64,000 nucleotides of DNA from assembly GCF_024519725.1 (NCBI RefSeq), contig NZ_JALJRK010000029.1, positions 1-64,000 of the forward strand, read 5' to 3'. The number at the start of each line of letters is the position of its first letter. Within the stretch, counting starts at the first letter, position 1. This stretch comes from Microvirga sp. Mcv34. GTDB lineage: Bacteria > Pseudomonadota > Alphaproteobacteria > Rhizobiales > Beijerinckiaceae. The notes beneath the pieces are model-generated. The model worked only from the letters and a program-made list of their open reading frames with translations. It had not been told where the DNA came from and searched no databases. Shown here in pieces: positions 25,756-35,046 of this stretch. The position numbers and the translations under genes were made by a program.

Positions 25756-26799
25756 ATGAGCATCCAGAAATCCATCTTCGGCACCATCGACGGCGCGCCG
25801 GTCGAGGCCTTCGACATCGAGGCGGGCCAGGCCCGCGCCACGATCATCACCTATGCGGCCGCCTTGAGCCGACTGTTCGTTCCCGATGGCGACGGGCGGC
25901 AGGCCGACATCGTCCTCGGCTATGACGATCCCGCGTCCTACGTGCAGAATCGCGGCTCGGCGGGTGCGATCTGCGGCCGTTATGCCAACCGCATCGCCGA
26001 TGCGCGCTTCACCCTCGACGGCGAGACCTATTCCCTCTCGCCGAACGAAGCGCCCAACCACATCCATGGCGGCTTTCGCGGCTTCAGCAAGAGGATCTGG
26101 ACCGGCGAAGCCGACACGGCGAACAAGACCGTCCGATTGACATTGCAGCGGCCCGATGGCGACGAGGGCTATCCCGGCGCCGTCACCACGACGGTCACGT
26201 ACAGACTGACGGACGATCCCGCTCTCGAGATCGTCATGGAAACGACGACGGATCGCCCGACTGTCGTGAACCTCGCCTATCACGGCTACTGGAATCTCGC
26301 CGGTCACGATTCCGGACATGTCCGCGATCAGCATCTCCTGATCGAGGCCGATCATTACACGCCCGTCGGGCCCGGAAAGATCCCGACCGGCGAGCTGGCA
26401 CCCGTCGCCGGCACCGCATTCGACTTCCGGGCGTCACGACCCATCGGCGCGATGATCGACGACACAACCCAGCTCCCGGAAGCGGGCTACGACCACAATT
26501 TCTGTCTCAACGAGAACGGCCAGCCTTTGCGCCGTGCGGCGCGGGCGGTGGATCCCGTCTCACGTCGCGGACTGGAGATCTGGACCAACCAGCCGGGCGT
26601 TCAGTTCTACACGGCCAATCATTTCGGCAAGGTTCCGGCCGTCGGCAAGGGCGGCGCCGTCTATGACCGACATGCCGGCTTCGCCCTTGAGACGCAGAAC
26701 TTTCCCAATGCGCCGAACATCCCGCATTTCCCCTCCGCCGTGCTGCGCCCCGGCGAAACATACCTGCATGTGATGCGCATTCCGTTCCTTGTCGTGTAG
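25756..26799 (+). CDS. Aldose 1-epimerase (galactose mutarotase family)
   Basis: A 347-residue GalM-type protein. Family marks are GAICGRYANRIADARF, NHIHGGFRGF, the catalytic-His strand VVNLAYHGYWNL (near residue 172) and the C-terminal catalytic Glu in GFALETQNFPNAPN. It interconverts alpha and beta anomers of an aldose, speeding supply of the anomer used by a sugar dehydrogenase. It has no clear ribosome site and lies directly after a terminator, so its expression may be low or separately controlled. Confidence 0.93.
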   Translation: MSIQKSIFGTIDGAPVEAFDIEAGQARATIITYAAALSRLFVPDGDGRQADIVLGYDDPASYVQNRGSAGAICGRYANRIADARFTLDGETYSLSPNEAPNHIHGGFRGFSKRIWTGEADTANKTVRLTLQRPDGDEGYPGAVTTTVTYRLTDDPALEIVMETTTDRPTVVNLAYHGYWNLAGHDSGHVRDQHLLIEADHYTPVGPGKIPTGELAPVAGTAFDFRASRPIGAMIDDTTQLPEAGYDHNFCLNENGQPLRRAARAVDPVSRRGLEIWTNQPGVQFYTANHFGKVPAVGKGGAVYDRHAGFALETQNFPNAPNIPHFPSAVLRPGETYLHVMRIPFLVV

Positions 26800-26803
26800 C
26801 CGA

Positions 26804-27592
26804 TCAGATGCCGGAGGCGAGATAGCCTCCGTCCACGTTGAGCACGGCACCCGTGACGAATCCCGATGCGGACGAGGCCAGATAGATCGCAGCGCCCACG
26901 AGCTCGTCGAGCTGCCCGAAGCGGCCTGCGGGCGTTCTCAGGAGCGCATTCTCCTTGCGCTTCGGGCTCATCTTGGACTGGTTCAGCTCCGTCATGAAGA
27001 AGCCGGGTGAAATGGCGTTGACGCGAACGCCGCGCTCAGCCCATTCGGCTGCGAGCGTCTTCGTCAGCCCGACGACGCCGTGCTTGCTTGCGGCATAGAC
27101 GGAGGCGAGCGGCCAACCACGATGGGCGGAGAGGGACGCAATCGTGATGATCGCACCCGACCCGCGATCCAGCATCGCCCTGCCGAAGCGCGTGCAGGTG
27201 AAGAACACGCTGCGGAGATTCGTCTGCATGATCTCGTCGTATTCCGCCGGCGTGAAGGCTTCCGCGGGCTTGAGGATCGTCGTGCCCTGACAGGCGACCA
27301 GGATATCGACGGGACCCAGATCAGCCAGAACCGATGCGACGAGCCGGTCGATCTCCTCCGGGCGCGCAGCATCGACCACGTAGCCTCGCGCGGACGGATC
27401 CTTCTCCTGCAGGCGCTGCGTCGCCGCCATCACCTTCTCGGATGTTCGGGCGGCGATCGCCACGCGGGCGCCGCTGTCCTGGAAACCGTGCGCGATCGCA
27501 TTGCCGATTCCGCTCGATCCACCCACGACGAGAGCCGTCCTGCCCTGCAGCGAGAACGGCGATCCTGCGATGGCATTCTGATAATCAACCAA
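26804..27592 (-). CDS. SDR family oxidoreductase
   Basis: A 262-residue classical short-chain dehydrogenase. The NAD(P) loop GGSSGIG is near residue 24, the active-site Ser region is IASLSAHRG, and YAASK is near residue 168. The C-terminal VNVDGGYLASG is typical of gluconate 5-dehydrogenase and glucose-dehydrogenase-like members. The TTG start at 27592 has a strong GGAGAAG ribosome site and overlaps the DMT gene end by 8 bases. It could oxidise the aldose or reduce a 2-keto-3-deoxy acid in module D; the substrate is uncertain. Confidence 0.9.
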   Translation of the reverse strand: MVDYQNAIAGSPFSLQGRTALVVGGSSGIGNAIAHGFQDSGARVAIAARTSEKVMAATQRLQEKDPSARGYVVDAARPEEIDRLVASVLADLGPVDILVACQGTTILKPAEAFTPAEYDEIMQTNLRSVFFTCTRFGRAMLDRGSGAIITIASLSAHRGWPLASVYAASKHGVVGLTKTLAAEWAERGVRVNAISPGFFMTELNQSKMSPKRKENALLRTPAGRFGQLDELVGAAIYLASSASGFVTGAVLNVDGGYLASGI

Positions 27593-28496
27593 GCTTCTTC
27601 TCCCCTGCGCATGGCTGGCGCGCTGATCTGTCGAGACGAGCCATGCGATTGTCGGCCCTGCGCTGGTGATCGAGGAGGTACAGGACCGATCCGATCACCA
27701 CGAGGGCTCCGGCGAGGACATGCAGCTTCGGCTCGTCGCCGAACACGAACAGCCCGACCGGAATGGCCCAGATGAGTTTTGTGTATTGCATGGGCGCGAC
27801 GCTCGACGCCGGCGCCTGGCGAAGCGACTCGATCATCAGGAACTGCGCCGACACCATGACGAGGCCGGCGACGCTCACCAGCCCGGCATCGCTCCACTCG
27901 GGAACGTGGCTCAAGGACAAGCCGGGAAGGCTCGCGGTCAGCTGACCGGCCATCACGGCCGCGACCATGATGGCGCGGTTTTCCTGCGACCCGATGGTGC
28001 GCATGATCAGGATCACCCCGGCCCCGACGAAAACGTTGAGGAAGGCCGCGAGGTGCCCGAGCGATAAGGCCGCATGGCCTGGCTGCACCATGATCAGGAT
28101 GCCGGAGAAGCCGACGAGGATCGCGGCCCACCGCGCCGGTCCCGTGCGCTCGCCGAGGAGCCACGCGGCCGCGACCGTGACGACCAGCGGCGACCCGAAC
28201 GTGATGGCATAGACATCGGCCAGCGGCAGGAGCGAGAAGGCATAGAAGCCTGAAACCGTTCCCACGCCTGCGAGGAAGCCGCGCCCGATCAGCATCTTCG
28301 GATTGCGGATCGCCGAGAGCCGGTAGGCCTTGTCGCGCCAGATGACGAAGCCCACCACGAGGCAGGCGACGCCGGCCTGCATGGCGATGATCTGGAAGAT
28401 GGGATAGTGCAGGGAGAGGAGCTTCACCAGGGTGTCGCTGGTCGCGAAAAGCCCGTTTGCGGCAATCGCAAAAAGGACACCTGTCAATCGGTTCAC
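27585..28496 (-). CDS. DMT-superfamily (EamA) transporter
   Basis: A 303-residue membrane protein with about ten hydrophobic segments arranged as two EamA repeats. The start is a GTG at 28496. EamA proteins export or import small metabolites; the direction is not predictable. It is cotranscribed with the SDR gene. A TGTCATCATACA sequence lies 50 bases upstream, related to the TTGTATGATG element at 8140. Confidence 0.88.
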   Translation of the reverse strand: MNRLTGVLFAIAANGLFATSDTLVKLLSLHYPIFQIIAMQAGVACLVVGFVIWRDKAYRLSAIRNPKMLIGRGFLAGVGTVSGFYAFSLLPLADVYAITFGSPLVVTVAAAWLLGERTGPARWAAILVGFSGILIMVQPGHAALSLGHLAAFLNVFVGAGVILIMRTIGSQENRAIMVAAVMAGQLTASLPGLSLSHVPEWSDAGLVSVAGLVMVSAQFLMIESLRQAPASSVAPMQYTKLIWAIPVGLFVFGDEPKLHVLAGALVVIGSVLYLLDHQRRADNRMARLDRSARQPCAGEKKLG

Positions 28497-28819
28497 GGGC
28501 GGATCCCACCTGGCTGATGAAGGCTTTCAGCCCCCATCTATTTGCCTGTCATCATACATTCTTTCGTGTGAGTCGGAATGCCCGCAGCGCATGGGTGGGA
28601 AGCGCTGGCGGTGGGCGAGACAAGAGAAGGCAGCGGACGCTAGTTCGAACTCACGTCCAATGCTTCATCTGTTTGGTTCGACGCATCGTCTCGCGCAAAA
28701 CCGAGGCCCACTTTTGCGTTCGATGCTCTCGGCTGCATTTTGAACACAGTCTGGGAGGGTAAATGGCACCCGCCCGATGGGGTGATGCGGGTATTCGCTT
28801 TCAGCGCAGTTGCAGCCGC
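28497..28819. other. Intergenic region, no gene seen
   Basis: About 320 bases between the DMT gene start and a small hypothetical gene end. It holds the TGTCATCATACA element (28547-28558), probably in the DMT promoter. A weak CACCCGC/GCGGGT stem lies near 28768-28792. Reading frames here have no ribosome site or recognisable product. Confidence 0.5.
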
Positions 28820-29341
28820 TTAATCCTTTGAACGCGGCGGCCATAGCCCTTTTTGCGCATCGACCTGCTCGACTTGGACGAGGCGGCCTTTGCGATCAAA
28901 GGACAAAACGTTTCCAGACGGTTCAGTATTGTCGACGGCTAGAGCACCCCAGACGACAAGTTTTTCACCTCGGCATTCGAGCGGCCGCTCGGTTGCATAA
29001 TCGATTTCTCTGACAACCTTGCCGGTTGAAGCCAAAAAGAGAATGCGGTTGACACCTCTCGGTGTCATGGCGCCCGGGACGAGCTCGCGAAGATCGAGAA
29101 CCGCGATGGATTCTCCTGCGATCTTCAAGGAACAGACATAACTGAGATGGGATACCAACCTGTCCGGATGGACGATGCGCTGGCGCTGGAGCAGAGCGAG
29201 AATCCGGGAGCGGCCTTGCTCCAAAGAGGAAGAAAGAGGCTCGGCCATTGCCGAACTTCCCAGGATGGAGAGAAGCAAGCCAAATGGGACGCAAAATTGT
29301 TTCCAGCGGACGGCAAACCCTCCGCTGGAAAACACCATCAT
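28820..29341 (-). CDS. Small secreted protein of unknown function
   Basis: A 173-residue protein I do not recognise. It starts ATG-ATG at 29336-29341 and has a signal peptide (KQFCVPFGLLLSILGSSAMAEP, cleavage near residue 32). The mature part has three short repeats of a beta-rich pattern: VLDLRELVPG, RILFLASTGKVVREIDYAT and NVLSFDRKGRLVQVEQVD. These suggest a small beta-propeller-like or lipoprotein-like fold in the periplasm. It begins 8 bases after the pckA stop and could be read through from pckA. Confidence 0.7.
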   Translation of the reverse strand: MMVFSSGGFAVRWKQFCVPFGLLLSILGSSAMAEPLSSSLEQGRSRILALLQRQRIVHPDRLVSHLSYVCSLKIAGESIAVLDLRELVPGAMTPRGVNRILFLASTGKVVREIDYATERPLECRGEKLVVWGALAVDNTEPSGNVLSFDRKGRLVQVEQVDAQKGLWPPRSKD

Positions 29342-29348
29342 AGGACTC

Positions 29349-30959
29349 TTACGCTGCAATCGACGTCTGCGGCGCTGCCGAGCGGACGTCGGAATCCACA
29401 TGGCTCTCGAAGCGCTTGAAGTTCTCGTTGAACATGTCGATCAGGCGCTTGGCGGTCTCGGCGAACTCCGCTTTGTTCTGCCAGGTCTTCACCGGATACA
29501 GGATGTGCGGCTCGACGCCGGGCACCGAGGTCGGCACCGCGAAGCCGAAATACGGGTCGCGGCGGAAATCGGCGCGGGAGAGTGAGCCATCGAGCGCCGC
29601 GGTCAGCAGGCGGCGGGTGACGCGGATCGGCATGCGCCGGCCCACACCGTACTTGCCGCCCGTCCAGCCCGTGTTGACGAGCCAGCAATCCACCGAGTGC
29701 TTGGCGATGAGATCGCGCAGCAGGTTGCCGTATTCGGACGGATGACGCGGCATGAAGGGCGCGCCGAAGCAGGTGGAGAAGGTGGCCTCCGGATCCTTCA
29801 CGCCCTTTTCCGTACCGGCGACCTTCGCCGTGTAGCCGGAGAGGAAGTGGTACATGGCCTCGGCCGGAGTCAGCTTCGCGATGGGAGGCAGCACGCCGAA
29901 GGCATCGCAGGTGAGCATCACGATGTTCTTCGGAATGCCCGCGCGGCCCGTGGCGCTCGCATTAGGAATGAAGTCGAGCGGATAGGCGCAGCGCGTGTTC
30001 TCCGTCTTGGAGGCATCGTCGAAATCGGGAACGCGCGTGATCGGATCGATGGTCACGTTCTCCAGCACCGTGCCGAAGCGCTCGGTAGTGGCGAAGATCT
30101 CGGGCTCCGCCTCGCGGGAGAGGCGGATGGTCTTGGCGTAGCAGCCGCCCTCGAAGTTGAACACGCCGTTCGGAGCCCAGCCATGTTCGTCGTCGCCGAG
30201 CAGGATGCGGTTTGGATCGTTGGAGAGCGTGGTCTTGCCGGTGCCGGAGAGACCGAAGAACACGGCCACGTCGCCCTCCTTGCCCACATTGGCGGAGCAA
30301 TGCATGGGCATGATCTTCTGGGCGGGCAGCACGTAGTTGAGATAGGTGAAGACCGACTTCTTCATCTCGCCCGCATAGGACGTGCCGCCGATGAGCACGA
30401 TCTTGCGCTTGAAGTCGCAGGCGATGACCGTCTCGGTGCGGCAGCCGTGGCGGGCCGGGTCGGCCTTGAAGGACGGCAGGTCGATGATGGTCAGGCCGGG
30501 CACGTAATCGGTGAGCTCGCCCCGGTCGGGACGGATCAGCAGGTTGCGGATGAAGAGCGAGTGCCAGGCATATTCCGTGAAGACACGCGCCTTGACCCGG
30601 TAGGCCGGATCGGCGCCGCCGAAGAGATCCTGCGCGAACAGCTCCTTGCCCTCGGCATGGGCCAGGAAGTCGGCCAGCAGGGTGTCGAAATGGCCAGGCG
30701 TGATGGCGCCGTTGTTGTCCCACCAGACGGTGTTTTCCGTGGTTTCGTCGCGCACCACGAACTTATCCTTGGGCGAACGGCCCGTATGCACGCCGGTGTC
30801 GGCCAGAAGCGCACCGCCCTGCACGAGCTTGGTCTCGCCCCGGGTCAGGGACTGCTCGTAGAGGGCAGGCGCCTCGAGGTTCCAGTAGACCCGTTTGAGA
30901 TTGCGGAGGCCGGAGGCCTCAGCGCCCTGTGCGCTGTTGAAGACGCCGATATTTTCCAC
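29349..30959 (-). CDS. pckA: Phosphoenolpyruvate carboxykinase (ATP)
   Basis: A 536-residue gluconeogenic enzyme converting oxaloacetate and ATP to phosphoenolpyruvate, CO2 and ADP in the cytosol. The ATP/Mn site is clear: the P-loop [11 protein letters not shown] (near residue 236) and the downstream LLGDDEHGW. Other marks are [14 protein letters not shown] and [18 protein letters not shown]. It is divergent from chvI, the order found in Agrobacterium and Sinorhizobium. In those genera pckA next to chvGI is a conserved neighbourhood. Confidence 0.97.
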   Translation of the reverse strand: MENIGVFNSAQGAEASGLRNLKRVYWNLEAPALYEQSLTRGETKLVQGGALLADTGVHTGRSPKDKFVVRDETTENTVWWDNNGAITPGHFDTLLADFLAHAEGKELFAQDLFGGADPAYRVKARVFTEYAWHSLFIRNLLIRPDRGELTDYVPGLTIIDLPSFKADPARHGCRTETVIACDFKRKIVLIGGTSYAGEMKKSVFTYLNYVLPAQKIMPMHCSANVGKEGDVAVFFGLSGTGKTTLSNDPNRILLGDDEHGWAPNGVFNFEGGCYAKTIRLSREAEPEIFATTERFGTVLENVTIDPITRVPDFDDASKTENTRCAYPLDFIPNASATGRAGIPKNIVMLTCDAFGVLPPIAKLTPAEAMYHFLSGYTAKVAGTEKGVKDPEATFSTCFGAPFMPRHPSEYGNLLRDLIAKHSVDCWLVNTGWTGGKYGVGRRMPIRVTRRLLTAALDGSLSRADFRRDPYFGFAVPTSVPGVEPHILYPVKTWQNKAEFAETAKRLIDMFNENFKRFESHVDSDVRSAAPQTSIAA

Positions 30960-31470
30960 GGAAGACTTCTCCTGATTGGCGGTCGCCGCGCGGCCGGATC
31001 AGCCGCCGTCCGATGACCGTCACATGGGGTAGGCCAAACAATTCGGGCAAGACTTTGCCGTCTCGCTTGAACATGGAACCTTCTTTAGGTCAGCTGACGG
31101 TGCCGTCAACTCAGGTCGTTTCATCGCATTCTATTTTTCCGAGAACCAGACCTTTGCCAGCTCTAATCCCTCGAATTTCAAGGTATTTTCCGCATTCTTT
31201 CGTATGATTGACCGGATATTTCAGCCCGAAATCCGATATATGCCGCAACGGAAAGCGCAGGAGCGCATCCCGTCCGGGCCACCAGGGGGCCGTTCATCGG
31301 AGGTTGAACGGGCGCCCGTTAGACACCACTATCAGGACCGCCCCTGGCCACAGCCGAGGGAAACCATATTTACGCCACGAGAAAGGCGCAGTTGGGGACG
31401 TTTTAGGGCCTCCTGCGTTGTCAGACGATACGAAAATCTGACATAGTTGTGCCAAACTAAGGAAGAGTTC
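30960..31470. promoter_or_regulatory. pckA/chvI divergent regulatory region
   Basis: A 511-base gap holding promoters of two divergent genes. Two overlapping palindromes, GTCAGCTGAC (31089-31098) and TGACGG-TG-CCGTCA (31095-31108), lie about 130 bases upstream of pckA. ATTTC-AGCCC-GAAAT lies near 31217. No conserved gene is visible in it. Confidence 0.5.
31089..31108. promoter_or_regulatory. Overlapping palindromes upstream of pckA, candidate operator
   Basis: GTCAGCTGAC (31089-31098) is a perfect 10-base palindrome. It overlaps TGACGG-TG-CCGTCA (31095-31108), with 6-base perfect arms. The spacing suits one or two dimers bound upstream of pckA. Which regulator binds (ChvI, a carbon-source regulator, or another) cannot be told from sequence. 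Confidence 0.45.
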
Positions 31471-32169
31471 ATGCCAACGATCGCCCTTGTCGATGACGAT
31501 CGCAACATCCTGACCTCTGTTTCCATCGCCCTCGAAGCGGAGGGCTATCGCATTCAGACCTATACGGACGGGGCTTCGGCTCTGGACGGCCTCAAGCATG
31601 CTCCTCCGGATCTGGCGATCTTCGACATCAAGATGCCCCGCATGGACGGCATGGAGCTCCTGCGCCGCCTGCGGCAGAAGTCGGACCTGCCGGTGATCTT
31701 CCTGACCTCCAAGGACGAGGAGATCGACGAGCTGTTCGGCCTCAAGATGGGCGCCGACGACTTCATCCGGAAGCCGTTTTCCCAGCGCCTTCTTGTCGAG
31801 CGCGTGAAGGCCGTCCTGCGGCGGTTCGCGCCCAAGGACCAGACCGCCCCCAAGGAGGCCGATCCGAAGGCCCTGGAGCGCGGCCAGCTCAAGATGGACC
31901 CGGAGCGTCATGCCTGCACCTGGAAGGGCGAGCCGGTGACCCTCACCGTCACGGAATTCCTGATCCTGCAGGCCCTCGCCACGCGCCCCGGGGTGGTGAA
32001 AAGCCGCAACGCCCTGATGGACGCGGCCTATGACGACCAGGTCTATGTGGACGACCGCACCATCGACAGTCACATCAAGCGCCTGCGCAAGAAGTTCAAG
32101 TCGGTTGACCAGAGTTTCGAAATGATCGAGACCCTCTACGGCGTGGGCTACCGCTTCAAGGAAGCCTGA
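31471..32169 (+). CDS. chvI: Two-component response regulator ChvI
   Basis: A 232-residue OmpR-type response regulator. The receiver domain has the acidic pocket DDD at 8-10, phospho-acceptor D52 and the switch region ending KPFSQRLL. The winged-helix domain spans about residues 130-230 ([22 protein letters not shown], then [17 protein letters not shown] and the GVGYRF end). The start at 31471 has AAGGAAG just upstream. In Rhizobiales ChvI controls acid response, exopolysaccharide, motility and symbiosis or virulence genes. It is followed by its kinase chvG. Confidence 0.95.
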   Translation: MPTIALVDDDRNILTSVSIALEAEGYRIQTYTDGASALDGLKHAPPDLAIFDIKMPRMDGMELLRRLRQKSDLPVIFLTSKDEEIDELFGLKMGADDFIRKPFSQRLLVERVKAVLRRFAPKDQTAPKEADPKALERGQLKMDPERHACTWKGEPVTLTVTEFLILQALATRPGVVKSRNALMDAAYDDQVYVDDRTIDSHIKRLRKKFKSVDQSFEMIETLYGVGYRFKEA

Positions 32170-32259
32170 CGCTTTGGTAGCGCGAGCACCCTGGCAGGCA
32201 ACCCGGAACGGCGGCCATGGTCCGGGACGCAGATACCGGATCGGGCTTGAACGAGTGGC

Positions 32260-34107
32260 ATGAAGGCAGACCCTATCCACGCCGAGGCGGCATTCGACGA
32301 TCCGCCGGCCCCTCAGGGCATCCTGGCGCGGCTGAAGAATTTCGGCCGCATGATCATCCAGCGCGGCTCGTCGAGCCTGACGCGCCGGATCGTCGTGCTC
32401 AACTTGGCCGGCCTCGTGGCCCTGCTCGTCGGCTTCCTCTACCTCAACCAGTTCCGCGAAGGCCTCATCGAGGCCCGGGTGCAGAGCCTTCTGACCCAGG
32501 GCGAGATCATAGCGGGCGCTATCGCGAGCTCCGCTACGGTCGAGACCAACACCATCACGATCGACCCGGACCAGCTCCTGCAGATGCAGGCGGGGGAGAC
32601 CGAGCGGTTCAACGACGAATCCTTCTCGTCGCTCGAGTTCTCCATCAATCCGGAACGCGTCGCCCCCCTGCTGCGCCGGCTGGTGACGCCGACCAAGACC
32701 CGCGCCCGCATCTTCGACCGGGAAGGCACCCTGCTGCTCGATTCCAGGTCGTTCTATTCCCGCGGCGACATCCTGCGCATGGAGCTGCCGCCGGTCGCCA
32801 ATGTCGAGGATACGACGAGCTTCATCGAACGCACCTGGAACAGCATCCGCAAGATGTTCCGTCGCACCAGGCGTCCGGTGCAGGAGGAGGTCGGACCGGC
32901 CAACGGCAAGTCCCTGCCGGAGGTGCAGCAGGCCTTCGCCGGCCAGCAATCGAGCGTGGTGCGCATCAATAACCGCGGCGAGACCATCGTGTCGGTGGCC
33001 GTGCCGGTCCAGCGCTTCCGCACGGTCCAGGGCGCGCTCCTGCTCTCGACCCAGGAAGGCGACATCGACGCGATCATCGCGTCCGAGCGCTTCGCCCTGC
33101 TCCAGGTCTTCCTGGTGGCGGCCGTGGTCATGATCGTCCTGTCGCTCTTTCTCGCCGGCGCCATCGCGGGCCCGGTGCGGCGGCTGGCCGAGGCGGCGGA
33201 ACGGGTGCGTTGGGGCACGAAGTCCCGGCAGGAAATTCCCGATTTCACCAAGCGATCCGACGAGATCGGCCACCTGTCGGGCGCCCTGCGCGACATGACC
33301 CGGGCGCTGTACAACCGCATCGACGCCATCGAGAGCTTCGCTGCGGACGTGGCCCACGAGCTGAAGAACCCGCTGACCTCCCTGCGCAGCGCCGTCGAAA
33401 CCCTGCCGCTTGCCCGCAGCGACGAGTCCCGGGAGCGCCTCCTGTCGATCATCCAGCACGACGTGAAGCGCCTCGACCGGCTGATCAGCGACATTTCCGA
33501 CGCGTCGCGGCTCGACGCGGAACTCGCCCGCGCCGACGCGGAGCCGGTGGACATGGTGCAACTGCTCGACGCGGTGGTGTCGGTTGCCAACGAGCGCCGC
33601 CAGGACAACGATCCGCTCATCACGCTCAGCATCGAACGGCAGGCCAAGGGCCGGGACGCCTTCCTGGTCCTCGGCCATGACAGCCGCCTGGGCCAGGTCT
33701 TCAACAACCTGATCGACAACGCCCGCTCCTTCTCGCCGCCCGACGAGACGGTCAGCGTCTCCATGCGCCGCCGCAAGAACCAGGTGGAGATCCTGGTGGA
33801 GGACAGCGGCCCCGGCATCGAGCCGGACGCCCTCGACCGAATCTTCGAGCGCTTCTACACGGACCGGCCCGAGCAGGGCTTCGGCCAGAATTCCGGCCTC
33901 GGCCTGTCCATCTCGCGCCAGATCATCGAGGCCCATCGCGGCACGATCCGGGCCGAGAACCGGCTCAGCCCTCCGGATGAGGACGGCGAGCCCGACCGCC
34001 TCGGCGCCCGCTTCGTCATCCGCCTGCCCGTCGAAGGGGCGAAGGCCAAGAAGGAGCAGGAGAAGAAGGACAGGGCCCGGCGCGACACCGGGAAGAAATC
34101 CCCTTGA
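32260..34107 (+). CDS. chvG: Sensor histidine kinase ChvG
   Basis: A 615-residue membrane kinase. The first transmembrane segment lies at about residues 43-65 and a periplasmic sensor region at about 66-275. The second membrane segment is about 278-305 and is followed by a HAMP linker. The H-box DVAHELKNPLTSL carries H366, and the ATPase domain has the N-box, DSGPGIE and GLGLSISRQI. In rhizobia the periplasmic repressor ExoR sets its activity; exoR is not in this window. The gene overlaps hprK by 4 bases (TTGA), so kinase and HPr kinase are translationally linked. Confidence 0.95.
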   Translation: MKADPIHAEAAFDDPPAPQGILARLKNFGRMIIQRGSSSLTRRIVVLNLAGLVALLVGFLYLNQFREGLIEARVQSLLTQGEIIAGAIASSATVETNTITIDPDQLLQMQAGETERFNDESFSSLEFSINPERVAPLLRRLVTPTKTRARIFDREGTLLLDSRSFYSRGDILRMELPPVANVEDTTSFIERTWNSIRKMFRRTRRPVQEEVGPANGKSLPEVQQAFAGQQSSVVRINNRGETIVSVAVPVQRFRTVQGALLLSTQEGDIDAIIASERFALLQVFLVAAVVMIVLSLFLAGAIAGPVRRLAEAAERVRWGTKSRQEIPDFTKRSDEIGHLSGALRDMTRALYNRIDAIESFAADVAHELKNPLTSLRSAVETLPLARSDESRERLLSIIQHDVKRLDRLISDISDASRLDAELARADAEPVDMVQLLDAVVSVANERRQDNDPLITLSIERQAKGRDAFLVLGHDSRLGQVFNNLIDNARSFSPPDETVSVSMRRRKNQVEILVEDSGPGIEPDALDRIFERFYTDRPEQGFGQNSGLGLSISRQIIEAHRGTIRAENRLSPPDEDGEPDRLGARFVIRLPVEGAKAKKEQEKKDRARRDTGKKSP

Positions 34108-34559
34108 GCGAGGGCGAGACGATCCATGCCGGCTGCGTGCTCGTCGGCGAGGCGGGGCTCCTGATCCGGGGCGCGTCGGGATCGGGCAAGTCGACGCTGG
34201 CCCGCGAGGTGGTGTCGCTCGCTCTCCGAGCGGGCCGCTTCGGGCGGCTGGTCAGCGACGACCGCACCCGCCTCGAAGCGCATCACGGCCGCCTGCTCGC
34301 CCGGCCGGTGGAGCCCCTCGGCGGGAGCATCGAGGTGTTCGGCCTCGGCATCGTCCGCCAGCCTTTCGAAAAGGCCGCCGTGGTGCGCCTGGTGGCCGAC
34401 CTCTCCGACGGCCCCGCCCGCTATCCCGAGGAGGGAGACAGGCAGGTCGAGCTCTGCGGCGTCATGATCCCTCGCATCCGGATGCAGGCCGGTGCAATCT
34501 CGGCGGATGTCGCCCTGGCCTGCCTGAGTGGTGTTTGCGACACGGTCGTGACACTGTGA
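34104..34559 (+). CDS. hprK: HPr kinase/phosphorylase, short alphaproteobacterial form
   Basis: A 151-residue protein corresponding only to the catalytic C-terminal domain of HprK. The usual N-terminal domain of Gram-positive HprK is absent, as is normal for alphaproteobacteria. Walker A GASGSGKST is at residues 23-31, VSDDR near 50, and EVFGLGIVRQP is the HprK signature. It phosphorylates HPr on serine using ATP. The start is a TTG overlapping the chvG stop, with GGAAG upstream. The EIIA and HPr genes follow. Confidence 0.9.
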   Translation: MSEGETIHAGCVLVGEAGLLIRGASGSGKSTLAREVVSLALRAGRFGRLVSDDRTRLEAHHGRLLARPVEPLGGSIEVFGLGIVRQPFEKAAVVRLVADLSDGPARYPEEGDRQVELCGVMIPRIRMQAGAISADVALACLSGVCDTVVTL

Positions 34560-34647
34560 TGAACTTTTCCTCTCATTGCTCTTGCGCTTGGCTTCGCAGT
34601 GCACAAAATAGCGGCTCCGCTCTCGGAGCGTTCGGACTTGTAACATT

Positions 34648-35046
34648 ATGATTGGAATGGTGCTCGTCACCCACGGGCAGCTCGCGACGGAATTCAAAGC
34701 GGCGCTCGAGCATGTCGTGGGTCCTCAAGAGCAGCTTGAAACGATCACGATCGGCCCCGACGACGACATGGAGACTCGGCGCAAGGACATCATGGCCGCC
34801 GTCTGCCGGGTCAATACGGGCCAAGGGGTCGTGGTCCTGACGGATATGTTCGGCGGCACGCCCTCGAACCTGGCCCTGTCCTGCATGAACGGCTCCGTCG
34901 AGGTGGTGGCCGGCATCAATCTGCCCATGCTCATCAAGCTGGCCTCCGTCCGCGACGAGGAAACCCTGTCCGACGCCGTCTCCCACGCCCAGGAGGCGGG
35001 GCGCAAATACATCAATATCGCCTCGCGCGTTCTCTCCGGAAAGTGA
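34648..35046 (+). CDS. PTS mannose-family EIIA protein (regulatory PTS)
   Basis: A 132-residue EIIA-Man domain. The phosphorylated His is H9 in VLVTHGQLA, and the core has DMFGGTPSNLA. There are no EIIB, EIIC or EIID sugar-transport genes nearby. It therefore serves the regulatory phosphorelay known in alphaproteobacteria (EI-Ntr, HPr, EIIA) rather than sugar uptake. It overlaps HPr by GTGA. Confidence 0.93.
   Translation: MIGMVLVTHGQLATEFKAALEHVVGPQEQLETITIGPDDDMETRRKDIMAAVCRVNTGQGVVVLTDMFGGTPSNLALSCMNGSVEVVAGINLPMLIKLASVRDEETLSDAVSHAQEAGRKYINIASRVLSGK

Noticed and set aside
28432-28762. Two overlapping small open frames in the gap at 28.5 kb
   Set aside because: They start inside the DMT gene or lack a ribosome site, and have no recognisable sequence or periodic codon use.
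28743-28800. Terminator in the gap downstream of the small secreted protein
   Set aside because: The CACCCGC/GCGGGT stem is short, its loop is large and there is no T-run on the gene's strand.
31294-33936. Long antisense open frame (880 codons) opposite chvI and chvG
   Set aside because: It is a GC-driven shadow of two well-recognised genes, rich in Arg, Gly and His with no domain. Similar shadows opposite divL (37210-39852) and across 10840-13062 and 16284-19010 were dropped for the same reason.
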